A stretch of DNA of 64,000 bases, taken from contig SIBK01000001.1 in NCBI GenBank assembly GCA_009695205.1, positions 1-64,000 on the forward strand, in the 5' to 3' direction. Source of the DNA: Pedosphaera sp. (GTDB lineage: Bacteria; Verrucomicrobiota; Verrucomicrobiia; Limisphaerales; UBA9464). The position numbers were made by a program, and so were the translations under genes. Of this stretch, positions 41,394 to 51,078 are shown piece after piece (the stretch's first letter is position 1; every line of letters starts with the position of its first letter). Under the pieces are notes generated by a model. The model ran no database searches. It worked only from the letters and a program-made list of their open reading frames with translations, and was not told the DNA's origin.

Positions 41394-42431
41394 ATGAGCA
41401 CTGTCATTACTGCCAAAGAAATAAATTCGATCATCGCCAAGGGCGGCGATCCCAAGAGCCTGCCCTCCGGCGCGGTTCTCACACCGTCCGCAAGGGATGC
41501 GCTTCGCGACTATGCAAATACGCGGCGCGGCGCCGTCACCGCAACCACGCCTTCGTCAACGCCCGGCAAGCAGCTATCCTCGAAGTCCTCGAAGGCTGAG
41601 CTCGAGGAGTATTTCAATTCGCCCGAGGCCCTTGCATGGAAGGAACAACTCTGTGACATTGGCCGGCGGCTCTGGCAACGCGAATACGTCGATGGGAATG
41701 GTGGCAACATAGCGATCCGAGTGGGAGAGGACATTGCACTCTGCACGCCGACGCTCGTGAGCAAGGGTTTCATGAAGCCGACAGACATGTGTCTGGTCGA
41801 TTTTGACGGCAATCAACTCGCTGGCACAAAGAGGCGCACGAGTGAAATCCTCATGCATCTTCAGATTATGAAACGGCAGCCCAAAGCCGTAGCCACCTGC
41901 CATTGCCATCCGCCTTACAGCACTGGCTTTGCGGTCGCCGGAGTGCTGCCGCCCACGTGCATGATTCCCGAGTTCGAAGTGTTTGCCTCGGTTGCCATCG
42001 CCCCCTACAGGACGCCTGGAACTCCGGAGATGGGTCAACTGGTGGGCGATCTCGTGGACAAACACAATACGATCCTGATGGCCAATCACGGCGTTGTTTC
42101 CTGGAGCCACAACAATGTCGAGGACGCCTATTTCAAGATGGAGATTCTTGAGGCGTACTGCCGGACGATTTTGGTGACTGCGCAACTTGGCGTGCCCGCC
42201 AAGACGATGTCCCCAACGCAGCTTCAAGACCTGCTCAAGATTAAGCAGAGCCTTGGGATTCCCGATCCACGTCACGGCATGAAGGAGTGCGAACTTTGTG
42301 ACAACGCTGAATGGCGCCCCGGGGTGGCCTGCGCGTTGCCCGCCACGCAGGAGTCGGCCGTCAGCCTGGATGCGGATGCCGAGAAGACGGTTCAGGCAAT
42401 TACAGATCAGATTCTGGCGCAACTGAAGTAG
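41394..42431 (+). CDS. Class II (fuculose/rhamnulose-1-P type) aldolase with terminal extensions
   Basis: GNGGNIAIRVGEDIALCTPTLVSKGFM; CHCHPPYSTGFA; MANHGVVSWS. Confidence 0.88.
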   Translation: MSTVITAKEINSIIAKGGDPKSLPSGAVLTPSARDALRDYANTRRGAVTATTPSSTPGKQLSSKSSKAELEEYFNSPEALAWKEQLCDIGRRLWQREYVDGNGGNIAIRVGEDIALCTPTLVSKGFMKPTDMCLVDFDGNQLAGTKRRTSEILMHLQIMKRQPKAVATCHCHPPYSTGFAVAGVLPPTCMIPEFEVFASVAIAPYRTPGTPEMGQLVGDLVDKHNTILMANHGVVSWSHNNVEDAYFKMEILEAYCRTILVTAQLGVPAKTMSPTQLQDLLKIKQSLGIPDPRHGMKECELCDNAEWRPGVACALPATQESAVSLDADAEKTVQAITDQILAQLK

Positions 42432-42529
42432 GCTCGTAAGAGAGCAATATCACGATCACCGTTTTCCTCCCCAGTTAGGATGCAAGCGGGTTCATGGTTG
42501 GTCCTTCACGGTTCTATAATATCATACTT

Positions 42530-43456
42530 ATGAAAGTAACGATCATTGGCGGCGGTGGCCGCGTGGGCTCGTGCGCGGCATTCGCGCTACAATGCGGTGG
42601 CCTGGTCGCCGAGATGCAGATTCTCGACGCTAACACGGAGTTGGCCGAGGGCGAAGCCCTTGACCTGTTGCATGGCACCGCGTTCTGCGGCGATCAGCGG
42701 ATCTATTCCGGCGACTATTCACGGGCGGCCGATAGCGACATCTTTCTCATCACGGCCGGCCTTCGCCGTAAACCGGACGAATCCCGACTCGATCTGATTA
42801 ACCGAAATGTCACACTTTTTCTGGGAATCCTCGACAGCATCAAGGCGGCGGGGTTCCGGAAGGACGCGCAGGTGTTTGTGGTTTCAAACCCGGTAGATAT
42901 TCTCACCCAACTTGCGGTGAAGCGGTTGGGGCTGCCCTGGCAGCAGGTTTACGGGCTTGGAACGATGCTCGACACGTCGCGTTTCAGCTCGTTCATAGCG
43001 GAGGAACTCAAGCTCGCGCCAACCCAAGTAAAGGCTCTCATTCTCGGAGAACACGGCGATTCGATGCTGCCTGTCTGGTCGAGCGCCACCGTCAATGGAC
43101 TGCCCCTCACCGGTCTGCCGGAGTGTTCACCGTCGTTCCAAAACGCCGTGTTTGAACGCACCAAGGGCAGCGGAGCGGAAGTTATCAAACGGAAGGGCGG
43201 TGCAGGTTGGGCTGTCGGCGTGGCCATCCGCGACGTCATTCATGCAGTCCTCCTGAACAAGCAATCCCTGCTCCCTGTTTCGTCTTTGGTGCAGAGCGCC
43301 TACGACATCCGCGACATCTGCCTGAGTGTACCGAGTGTCATGGGACGCGCAGGGGTTCTAAAGCATGTGGAGATCAAATTGTGGCCCAAAGAAACCATGG
43401 CGTTGCAATCGTCGGCCCGCGCCCTCAAGGACACTCTCGCAAAGGTGAAGGTCTAG
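42530..43456 (+). CDS. Lactate/malate dehydrogenase family
   Basis: MKVTIIGGGGRVGSCAAFAL; ITAGLRRKPDESRLDLINRN; SNPVDILTQLA; LGEHGDSMLPVWS. Confidence 0.9.
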   Translation: MKVTIIGGGGRVGSCAAFALQCGGLVAEMQILDANTELAEGEALDLLHGTAFCGDQRIYSGDYSRAADSDIFLITAGLRRKPDESRLDLINRNVTLFLGILDSIKAAGFRKDAQVFVVSNPVDILTQLAVKRLGLPWQQVYGLGTMLDTSRFSSFIAEELKLAPTQVKALILGEHGDSMLPVWSSATVNGLPLTGLPECSPSFQNAVFERTKGSGAEVIKRKGGAGWAVGVAIRDVIHAVLLNKQSLLPVSSLVQSAYDIRDICLSVPSVMGRAGVLKHVEIKLWPKETMALQSSARALKDTLAKVKV

Positions 43457-43506
43457 GTTGAATAATTGTTAGGTTTCCGACGTTGGATCACGGAAGATAG
43501 ATTGGA

Positions 43507-44838
43507 ATGAAGTCCCTCGACACCAAGCTCGCCGAAATCCGCTCCAACCCGGGCTCGCGCACATTCATCCTTGCGGACGCCAAGGACGCCGACATGGCCT
43601 TTGGCGTCCGGGCACCGGGGCCGCGGAGCTATCTCGCTCGGCGCGGCGCGCGTCCGGCGCAATTTTCCCCGGAGGTGTGGAACCGCGACGAATTTGGAAG
43701 CCGCAACCTTCCGGAATTCCTCGACATCATCCGCGAAGTCGCGCAGCAGGGACTGGTGGACATCCTGTTAATGTCCGCGTACGTCAACGAACTGCTCACC
43801 ATTAAGGAGGGACTCTTTCGAAATTCTCATGTCACACCCGCAGCCCGTGCAAACGACACGACCGACGTCTGGGCGGCGCGGCACGGTTGTTATACCCGAG
43901 AACCATCCCAACCTTTTCGGAGCGCCAGCATCGACCACATCCAGTGCGGTGAGATTGAGTGCGATCGTGACGGTGTCGGAAAAAGCAACAACAGCGACGG
44001 CTTTCCGGGAGCAAATTTGGGCCTGTACTCGATCACCTTCGTCAATGAATTGGAACAGGACCGCGAGGCTCTCTTGTGGTATAAGGAATTTCGCGAAGAG
44101 GCCGAACGGAAACAATTCCGACATTTTCTGGAAGTTTTCGATCCGAACGTGGATTCCGGAATCCCCCGTGAAAAACTCGGCGAGTTCATCAACGACAACA
44201 TCCTCCGGACCCTGGCGGGCGTGCCACAATCCGGCCGGCCGGATTTCCTCAAGATTGTCTATCACGGCCCTAAAGCCATGGAGGAGCTGGCCCAGTATGA
44301 TCCCAACCTTGTCGTGGGAATTCTCGGAGGCAGTGCAGGCACCACCTACGATGCTTTTAAGTTAATCCACGATGCGCAGAAGTATGGCGCGCGCGTCGCT
44401 CTCTATGGGCGCAAGATCAACAATGCCGAGCACCAGCTTGCCTTCATTGAGATGTTGCGCCTGATTACCGACGGCACGATAACGCCCGAGGAGGCGGTGC
44501 GAGCGTACCACGGTGTCTTGCAAGGCAAAGGAATCAGACCGCATCGGACGCTCGACGAGGATCTAAAGATTACGGATCAGGCGATGAGCTACGACGGCAG
44601 GGCGGTGCAGCGGACGACGATAGAGCTAAGGAATAATCCAATTGGCGGATCAAAGCCCGCTTCGGTAGAGGTCCCGAATCCAAAACTGGAACCTGCGGTG
44701 GATTTGGATTCTGCATTTCCCGGAACGAGCTCTGGCGAGTGGCCGAAGCGAGAGAATGGAGGGCCGGATTTCGAAAGGATGACAGGGGCCCAACGTGTGA
44801 CCTATCACAAATGGCGCTTGAAGCGCACCTTCGGTTGA
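43507..44838 (+). CDS. BMC-locus 443-aa barrel/aldolase-like protein with C-terminal tail
   Basis: Full-length ORF co-directional with BMC operon; barrel-like segments (FLKIVYHGPKAMEEL, VVGILGGSAGTTYDAFKLIHDAQKYGARVALYGRKINNAEHQ). Confidence 0.7.
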   Translation: MKSLDTKLAEIRSNPGSRTFILADAKDADMAFGVRAPGPRSYLARRGARPAQFSPEVWNRDEFGSRNLPEFLDIIREVAQQGLVDILLMSAYVNELLTIKEGLFRNSHVTPAARANDTTDVWAARHGCYTREPSQPFRSASIDHIQCGEIECDRDGVGKSNNSDGFPGANLGLYSITFVNELEQDREALLWYKEFREEAERKQFRHFLEVFDPNVDSGIPREKLGEFINDNILRTLAGVPQSGRPDFLKIVYHGPKAMEELAQYDPNLVVGILGGSAGTTYDAFKLIHDAQKYGARVALYGRKINNAEHQLAFIEMLRLITDGTITPEEAVRAYHGVLQGKGIRPHRTLDEDLKITDQAMSYDGRAVQRTTIELRNNPIGGSKPASVEVPNPKLEPAVDLDSAFPGTSSGEWPKRENGGPDFERMTGAQRVTYHKWRLKRTFG

Positions 44839-44843
44839 CCTCA

Positions 44844-47423
44844 CTAGAAGTGCCGCGCAAGCAGTCGACTTGCCCCTACGAGATGGATGGTGAGCACGAC
44901 CAATACCAACAGAAACGCCAATGATTCGGGATTGCGTTTTTGCCATCCCAGCAGCGATGGCACCCATCCGTGCGCGCATACCACCACGACGACGACGTGA
45001 AAGGGGAGCAGGATGCGGGCGTCCAAGACCAATCGCCCCCCCGCAAAATGGACCTCGGCAGCCACCATGGCGACCCACACCACCACAGCACCCGAGAATA
45101 GCGTGAGTTGAACCAGTCGATGCGTATGCGTGGTTCGGGAACACCGCCACCAAAGAAGCGCGTATCCTCCTGCAAAGAACAGAATTAATGGCGATATCAG
45201 CCATCTCGGCAGAAGGACATCCGGATAGCCCACGCCGTTCCAGAAGGATCCAACCGTCAGAAAATCGCGCTCTCCAGGACCCAGAGAACGAAATGTGGCC
45301 ACCACCACCTCTCGAACGACCGCTGCGCCAGGAAAATCGTCCCGCAACGTTCCGAGCGCAGGAAGCAGCGGAGGCACGATTCCAGATCCAGGCACCATCG
45401 CCGTCGGGGGTGAGGCAATGCCACCATTTGCAACAAAAGCGACCGGCCGTAGTATGGAAAGAACTTGAGCAACACCCACCGCAACCGCAGCCAGCCATGC
45501 CCACGTGGTCAAGCGACTGATCAACGCACCAAACCGGCCGCCACCGCTGGTTTGGGTGAACAAATGCGCCCCCAACTCCAGAAGAGCGAGCACGCACACT
45601 GCAATAAGTACCAGTACCGGGAGCGGCAACGCGGCAAGCCAGGGATGGTGAATTCTGTGGGAGAATTCGGTCAGTAGTTCCGCCTGACGAAGGTCGAAAA
45701 ACGGATTTGAAACCAGCCGCGGGAGACAAACCCCAAGTCCCAGTAGCCCCCAAAAGCCGCATATCTCCTTCGCCATCCGCACATCCTTGATCGTCGCTGG
45801 AAGCAATGCCCGGAGCGGTTGAGCCAACAGTAGGACAACGGAAAAAGCCGCCGCAGGCATCATCCCGCCGTCGCTATGCAGCAGCAATCCAAGGCCCAAG
45901 CCATAAACGCCCCCCAGCCACCAGGGCACCCGGACCCGCTGCAGCAGTAAGCCAATCGCCCCCGCAAGAATCATGGCCGAAAACAGTACGAACGGTTGGG
46001 CGGAAAAATTCATCGCCCACCAAGGCAGACCGGGCACCAGCAAAAGGAGAATCGCCGCCCACCCCGTGCGCCCTTCGCCCGGGTGTCCGACAGCCGCCGC
46101 CCCCGACAACACCGCCACTCCTAGAGCCGTCAGCAACAAACACAGAAGTCTTCGCCAGAACAGGTACTTCGCCGCCGAGCCCGTGTCCCCGATCCATCCG
46201 GTCCAGCGCCACCACGCTCCACCCAGCGAAGTCCGGGTTTCCGGACGCAACTCCGCCACGGGCGCTTCAAGGCCCGGCTCCGGCTTGCCAGCGAGATCCT
46301 GCATCGTTAGCTTCTGTTCCGGATGCAATAACCGCCGCTGAATCGCGGACTGATTGTACAACGAAGTAACGCCTCCCGGCCCGTTCAAGTCCGAAATCTC
46401 CGAATCAAAGCTTTGTAATGTCTCAAGTTCATCCGCGCCGGACATCGCCGGGGTCAATACGGCATTCCCAAGCCCGAGCGCCAGCCACAGACAACTGGCC
46501 CCAGCCGCCGTCCGCACCGCGAGAATCTCCGGTCGAGGCAGCGCTGGCTCTATCCATGGAAATACCGCAATTCCGATCGCGAGCAGGATTGCGGCGAACC
46601 CCAGCCAAGCGGTCAGCCCACCCATCCCAGAAAATCGGCCAAGGGCAGTCAACACGTCCTGACGGCTGCCCGCCGGCGTTGAATCTTGGGTGACAAACCG
46701 CCCGTGGGGAATGCACACATTGACTACGTTGGTTGGCTGACCCGTTTGCGGCTCCGTCGTGTGAGCAAATACCCCCAACGCCGGCTCTCTTACCGCATTG
46801 AAGGATTCGCTCGTGATGACATGGCACCGGAGCGCCACCAACCCCGGCGCGTCCGCCTCAACCTTCAGTTGCCAACGGGCCGAAGCTGCCTCCTCCACGC
46901 TGGATTTGCCCGTCCGGACAAGTTCCAACAGATCGCCATTCTTCAAGTCCGTCGAGCCGTCAAATTTGAAACTTGGAGCCCTCCCTTCCAAGCTCAGTTG
47001 GGCAGACCAAATGCGAGCCTTCCCATTGAGACTTCCACCGCGGCCGGCCGGTGAATGCAAGTCCAGATAAAACCCAACCCGGGTCGCCTTCGAGAACCCA
47101 CTCTTCCATCCTGGCCAAGCCTCGAGATCCATCTTCAACACCGTCTTGCCATCGTCGCTTCGTACCTGCTCAAACGGTACTGAAACCAGACGACTGTGCT
47201 GTGACAGGAACGCACGGCTCCCCGGACTCCAATACTCCAACCGATGGGTTTCGAACGTCGGGGCGGGCATCCCCAACAGCCAATGAAGCGTACCAAAATA
47301 GGCAGCTCCCCCAAAGACCGCGAGCGCAACCACCCACACCCACTGCCCTCGCCACCACCGGCTCGCAGAAATGTCCCCGGACTCCCGGGAAGCCCGACGA
47401 CTGTGTCGTTTCTTTAAAGGCAC
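44844..47423 (-). CDS. Large multi-TM membrane protein, unknown
   Basis: 859 aa, many hydrophobic segments, convergent with BMC operon. Confidence 0.7.
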   Translation of the reverse strand: MPLKKRHSRRASRESGDISASRWWRGQWVWVVALAVFGGAAYFGTLHWLLGMPAPTFETHRLEYWSPGSRAFLSQHSRLVSVPFEQVRSDDGKTVLKMDLEAWPGWKSGFSKATRVGFYLDLHSPAGRGGSLNGKARIWSAQLSLEGRAPSFKFDGSTDLKNGDLLELVRTGKSSVEEAASARWQLKVEADAPGLVALRCHVITSESFNAVREPALGVFAHTTEPQTGQPTNVVNVCIPHGRFVTQDSTPAGSRQDVLTALGRFSGMGGLTAWLGFAAILLAIGIAVFPWIEPALPRPEILAVRTAAGASCLWLALGLGNAVLTPAMSGADELETLQSFDSEISDLNGPGGVTSLYNQSAIQRRLLHPEQKLTMQDLAGKPEPGLEAPVAELRPETRTSLGGAWWRWTGWIGDTGSAAKYLFWRRLLCLLLTALGVAVLSGAAAVGHPGEGRTGWAAILLLLVPGLPWWAMNFSAQPFVLFSAMILAGAIGLLLQRVRVPWWLGGVYGLGLGLLLHSDGGMMPAAAFSVVLLLAQPLRALLPATIKDVRMAKEICGFWGLLGLGVCLPRLVSNPFFDLRQAELLTEFSHRIHHPWLAALPLPVLVLIAVCVLALLELGAHLFTQTSGGGRFGALISRLTTWAWLAAVAVGVAQVLSILRPVAFVANGGIASPPTAMVPGSGIVPPLLPALGTLRDDFPGAAVVREVVVATFRSLGPGERDFLTVGSFWNGVGYPDVLLPRWLISPLILFFAGGYALLWWRCSRTTHTHRLVQLTLFSGAVVVWVAMVAAEVHFAGGRLVLDARILLPFHVVVVVVCAHGWVPSLLGWQKRNPESLAFLLVLVVLTIHLVGASRLLARHF

Positions 47424-47535
47424 ATGTGTCGATACTCAACTCCATCGGCAAACTCAATTCTTGAAAGAACCGAAATTCATTTTAACAGCAGGTCTGATTT
47501 GAAACAAATCCACGAGTTTCGTGTATTGATGATGG

Positions 47536-47742
47536 ATGAAACTGATGTTCTGCCTGGCAGCGTGGCTTTTACTATTGGTCGTTTGCTGGCCGTTGGCACT
47601 GGCGGCCCTGGTTCTCTAGCCGATTGTTTGGCTTCTACTACTGCCGTTCCGGGTGGTTGGGGCGGTGGTCAGCGGTGGTTTGGCTCTTCTCAAGGCCATC
47701 TTTTTGCTTCCGGCGCGCCTCCTCGGCGGTGGAAAGCACTAA
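47536..47742 (+). pseudogene. Small TM protein interrupted by in-frame TAG
   Basis: MKLMFCLAAWLLLLVVCWPLALAALVL*PIVWLLLLPFRVVGAVVSGGLALLKAIFLLPARLLGGGKH*. Confidence 0.5.
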
Positions 47743-47851
47743 TCCATGGATTGTCGGCAAACCTCAATCCTGGGATTCAGAAAGAAACGCTCAGCAAGAA
47801 GTCCGCAAACATTTTGGACCTGGAGTTCGGTCACAGTTTTTTTTCTTGGCG

Positions 47852-49390
47852 CTACTCGACTCGCGCCGGGGGCCGAATCCCCGTCCCTGCAATTCCTGTC
47901 AACGAATCACCCAACTCCAACCGGCGTCGCTGCGTGGCGGCTTGAAGGCGAGTCACTACATCCGCACGCTGCGAAGCAACGTTTCGTGTTTCACTCGGAT
48001 CGGACTCCAAGTCGTATAGCTCCAACCCAACCTTCAATTCTTCATACTTGGCCGGGTTGCCACCCCGTCCGCCGTCGCGCCCCGCCAGTGTTCGCGATTT
48101 GTGTGGAAAGAGGAGTTTCCACCGACCCGACCGCATCGCCTGTAGTTCACCGGTATTATAGTAAAACAGGTACTCGGAGTGTGCCGATTTTGCACCAACC
48201 TTTGCCGATACCACAGACCACGCATCACGGCCGTCGATGACGAGGGGCCCCATCGGCGCATTCGCTCTGCATGCAATTGTCGGATAAAGATCGATCGTCA
48301 TCATCGGGGTAGCACACTCTCTTCCCTCAGGGATCTTTCCAGGCCAACTCATGATGCACGGAACTCGCACCCCCCCCTCGAACACCGTCCCCTTGCCTTC
48401 GCGATACTTTCCCGCACTCCCCGCATGGTCTCCATAACTCAACCACGGCCCATTGTCCGAGGTAAAGATAACCCAGGTATCCTTTTCTAACTTGGCATCG
48501 TGCACCGCCGATAGAACTTGGCCAACCGACCAATCGAGTTCTTCAATGACGTCTGCGAATAACCCGTGCGGGGAGCGGCCTGCGAAGTCACTGCTGGCAA
48601 ACAGCGGGACATGCGGCATGGAATGGGCCAGATAGAGGAAAAACGGCCGATCCGCGTTGTTGCGAACAAATGCGACCGCTCGTTCGGTGTACCGGCGCGT
48701 TAAAAGCCGCTGGTCCGGCATCAGTTCGATCACCTCCCGACCTTCGATGAGTGGCAAAGGCGGGTAAGCACCCGGCATCGCCTCGGGATGATTCGGCCAC
48801 ATGTCATTCGAGTACGGGAGGCCAAAATATTCATCGAATCCGTACGCAGTCGGCAAATGCGGAGCGCGTTGACCGAGATGCCATTTTCCGAACATGGCGG
48901 TTGCGTAACCCGCCGCCTTGAGTGAGCGAGCAAGCGTCCACTCGTTGGTATTCATCGCAATCTTGGAGTTCGGACTCAGAGCGCCGTGGATTCCGATTCG
49001 ATTCGCGTAACAACCGGTCAGCAGCGAAGCACGGGACGCGGAGCAGACGGGTTGCGACACGTAAAAACTCGTGAATCGAGTGCCCGCTCGAGCGAGCCGA
49101 TCGATATTCGGTGTTCGAACATTTTTTGCACCAAAGCATCCGACGTCGGCATACGCCAAATCATCACAAAAGATTAGAACGATATTCGGTGGGCGCCGCG
49201 GAGTTCTTGCGGCGGCCGAAAACGGCAGCGACAGCGTTAGAAGAAGCGCCCCCGCGACCGAGCGCTGCAGGACGAGCCGGCAACAAAGTCCAAACCGGGC
49301 GATGTTAAAAAGAGCCGAGCAGGAGATCACGCCAACAAGGATGATTTTCGAAAGGCTGTCTAGGCAACAAGGAATCCGCATTTTTGACAC
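47852..49390 (-). CDS. Sulfatase (Cys-type formylglycine)
   Basis: PNIVLIFCDDLAYADVGCFG; PVCSASRASLLTGCY; GKWHLG. Confidence 0.9.
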   Translation of the reverse strand: MSKMRIPCCLDSLSKIILVGVISCSALFNIARFGLCCRLVLQRSVAGALLLTLSLPFSAAARTPRRPPNIVLIFCDDLAYADVGCFGAKNVRTPNIDRLARAGTRFTSFYVSQPVCSASRASLLTGCYANRIGIHGALSPNSKIAMNTNEWTLARSLKAAGYATAMFGKWHLGQRAPHLPTAYGFDEYFGLPYSNDMWPNHPEAMPGAYPPLPLIEGREVIELMPDQRLLTRRYTERAVAFVRNNADRPFFLYLAHSMPHVPLFASSDFAGRSPHGLFADVIEELDWSVGQVLSAVHDAKLEKDTWVIFTSDNGPWLSYGDHAGSAGKYREGKGTVFEGGVRVPCIMSWPGKIPEGRECATPMMTIDLYPTIACRANAPMGPLVIDGRDAWSVVSAKVGAKSAHSEYLFYYNTGELQAMRSGRWKLLFPHKSRTLAGRDGGRGGNPAKYEELKVGLELYDLESDPSETRNVASQRADVVTRLQAATQRRRLELGDSLTGIAGTGIRPPARVE

Positions 49391-49548
49391 CCCACGCTAG
49401 ACTATTCCGAGGAATTGGCGGCAGGGGGAAACTTCTGCATCCGGGAAACGGCTGTCGTCACGCGGGCCTTGGGATCCATTGCCAACTCAGGACTTTCGGT
49501 GACTTTGAACATTGCACATCCTCCGATCATTCTGCATCGTCTCGATCC

Positions 49549-50943
49549 ATGAAGGTTACCTTTTACGGTGCCGCCCGCACCACGACGGGTTCTCAGTATC
49601 TAATTGAAGTGAACGGGCAACGCATTCTGATGGAGTGCGGATTGTATCAGGGCCGGCGCGAAGAGTCCCTCGAGCGTAACCGGAACTTTGCATTCGATCC
49701 AAAAACGATCGATGTGGCGGTAGTGAGCCATGCCCACATTGATCACGTGGGGAACTTTCCAAATCTTTATAGACAAGGATTTCGGTCCAACATTTTCTGC
49801 ACCTTTGCCACCCGAGACCTCTCTGCCCTTATGCTCGCCGATTCCGCGGAAATCCAACGGGCGGATTGCGAATTCATCTCCAAACAGAGAGCCAAGAAGG
49901 GGCTCCCACCGGTCGAGCCCCTATACGATGCCCATGACGCCCACAAAGTGTCGGAACTATTCGTCACCATCAGCTATGACCGCCCGATGCTGATCGCCCC
50001 GGGCGTGAAGGTAACGTTCGTGGATGCCGGCCATATTCTAGGTGCCGCGCAAGTAATCCTCGATGTTGATGAAAATGGCAGGAAATTTCGCTACCTGTTC
50101 AGCGGTGATGTTGGCCGCCCCAACCAGGATGTTCTCCGGGATCCCGTACCCGTCGAAAACGTCGATTTTCTCCAGATGGAAAGCACCTACGGCGATCGCG
50201 AGCACCATGATCCGGTCGACGCCCGCGGCGACCTATGCCGCCTGATTTCCGAGACAATAAAGCGGGGTGGCAATGTGGTTATTCCCGCATTCGCCGTCGG
50301 ACGAACTCAGCAGCTTGTCTATGAGCTCCATCAACTGACGGATGAAGGCAAATTGGACCGTGTGCCAATCTTTGTAGACAGTCCGCTGGCCGTAAATGCC
50401 ACGGAAATATTCCGCCTCCACCCGGAGTGCTTTGACGAGCAGACCTACGAATATCTCCACAATAAGGGGAACCCTTTCGGGATGGAGAATCTCACTTACA
50501 TCCGGGATGTCGCGTACTCCAAGAAGCTCAATGAACTCAAGGATCCCTGCATCATCATCAGTGCATCGGGAATGGCTGAAGCCGGCCGGATCCGGCACCA
50601 CTTGATCAATCACGGAAAATGCCCGAAAAACCTGATTCTATTTGTTGGTTTCTGCGCAGAACACACGCTGGGAGCGCATATTCTCTCCGGGGCTAAGGTC
50701 GTCAATATTTTCGGAGAACTGCACGAGATTAACGCGCAAGTCGCTCGAATCGATGCATTCTCAGGCCACGCGGGAAAATCCGAATTGATTCAGTACGTAA
50801 AGGCGATCACGGGCAATATCCGCAAGATCACCGTGGTGCACGGAGACGAACCGTCCGCGCTCGCCTGGGGTGATACCCTTCGGAAGATAAAACCAAATGC
50901 CGAGGTCATTGTTCCCGTTCGCGGGCAGTCCGTTGAATTTTAG
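49549..50943 (+). CDS. MBL-fold/beta-CASP RNA-processing-type nuclease
   Basis: VSHAHIDHVGNFPNLYRQGF; IIISASGMAEAGRIRHHL; IDAFSGHAGKSEL. Confidence 0.88.
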   Translation: MKVTFYGAARTTTGSQYLIEVNGQRILMECGLYQGRREESLERNRNFAFDPKTIDVAVVSHAHIDHVGNFPNLYRQGFRSNIFCTFATRDLSALMLADSAEIQRADCEFISKQRAKKGLPPVEPLYDAHDAHKVSELFVTISYDRPMLIAPGVKVTFVDAGHILGAAQVILDVDENGRKFRYLFSGDVGRPNQDVLRDPVPVENVDFLQMESTYGDREHHDPVDARGDLCRLISETIKRGGNVVIPAFAVGRTQQLVYELHQLTDEGKLDRVPIFVDSPLAVNATEIFRLHPECFDEQTYEYLHNKGNPFGMENLTYIRDVAYSKKLNELKDPCIIISASGMAEAGRIRHHLINHGKCPKNLILFVGFCAEHTLGAHILSGAKVVNIFGELHEINAQVARIDAFSGHAGKSELIQYVKAITGNIRKITVVHGDEPSALAWGDTLRKIKPNAEVIVPVRGQSVEF

Positions 50944-51078
50944 CGCCTCAAGAACGGCGAATTGTTTGCCACCACAGTGGGGCCTTCCACGACTCTTTCA
51001 CTCTTCGCCGATATCGGCGGAACGGGTTCGCATGCCCCTCGTTCTCTTTAGCGCTTCTTTGCGACACTTTCCACGCGC

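Noticed and set aside
47617-47619. Genome-wide TAG recoding to explain in-frame TAGs (small TM ORF, KS)
   Set aside because: TAG is used as a normal stop by neighbouring intact genes (ackA, BMC-H1, class II aldolase, Ldh/Mdh)
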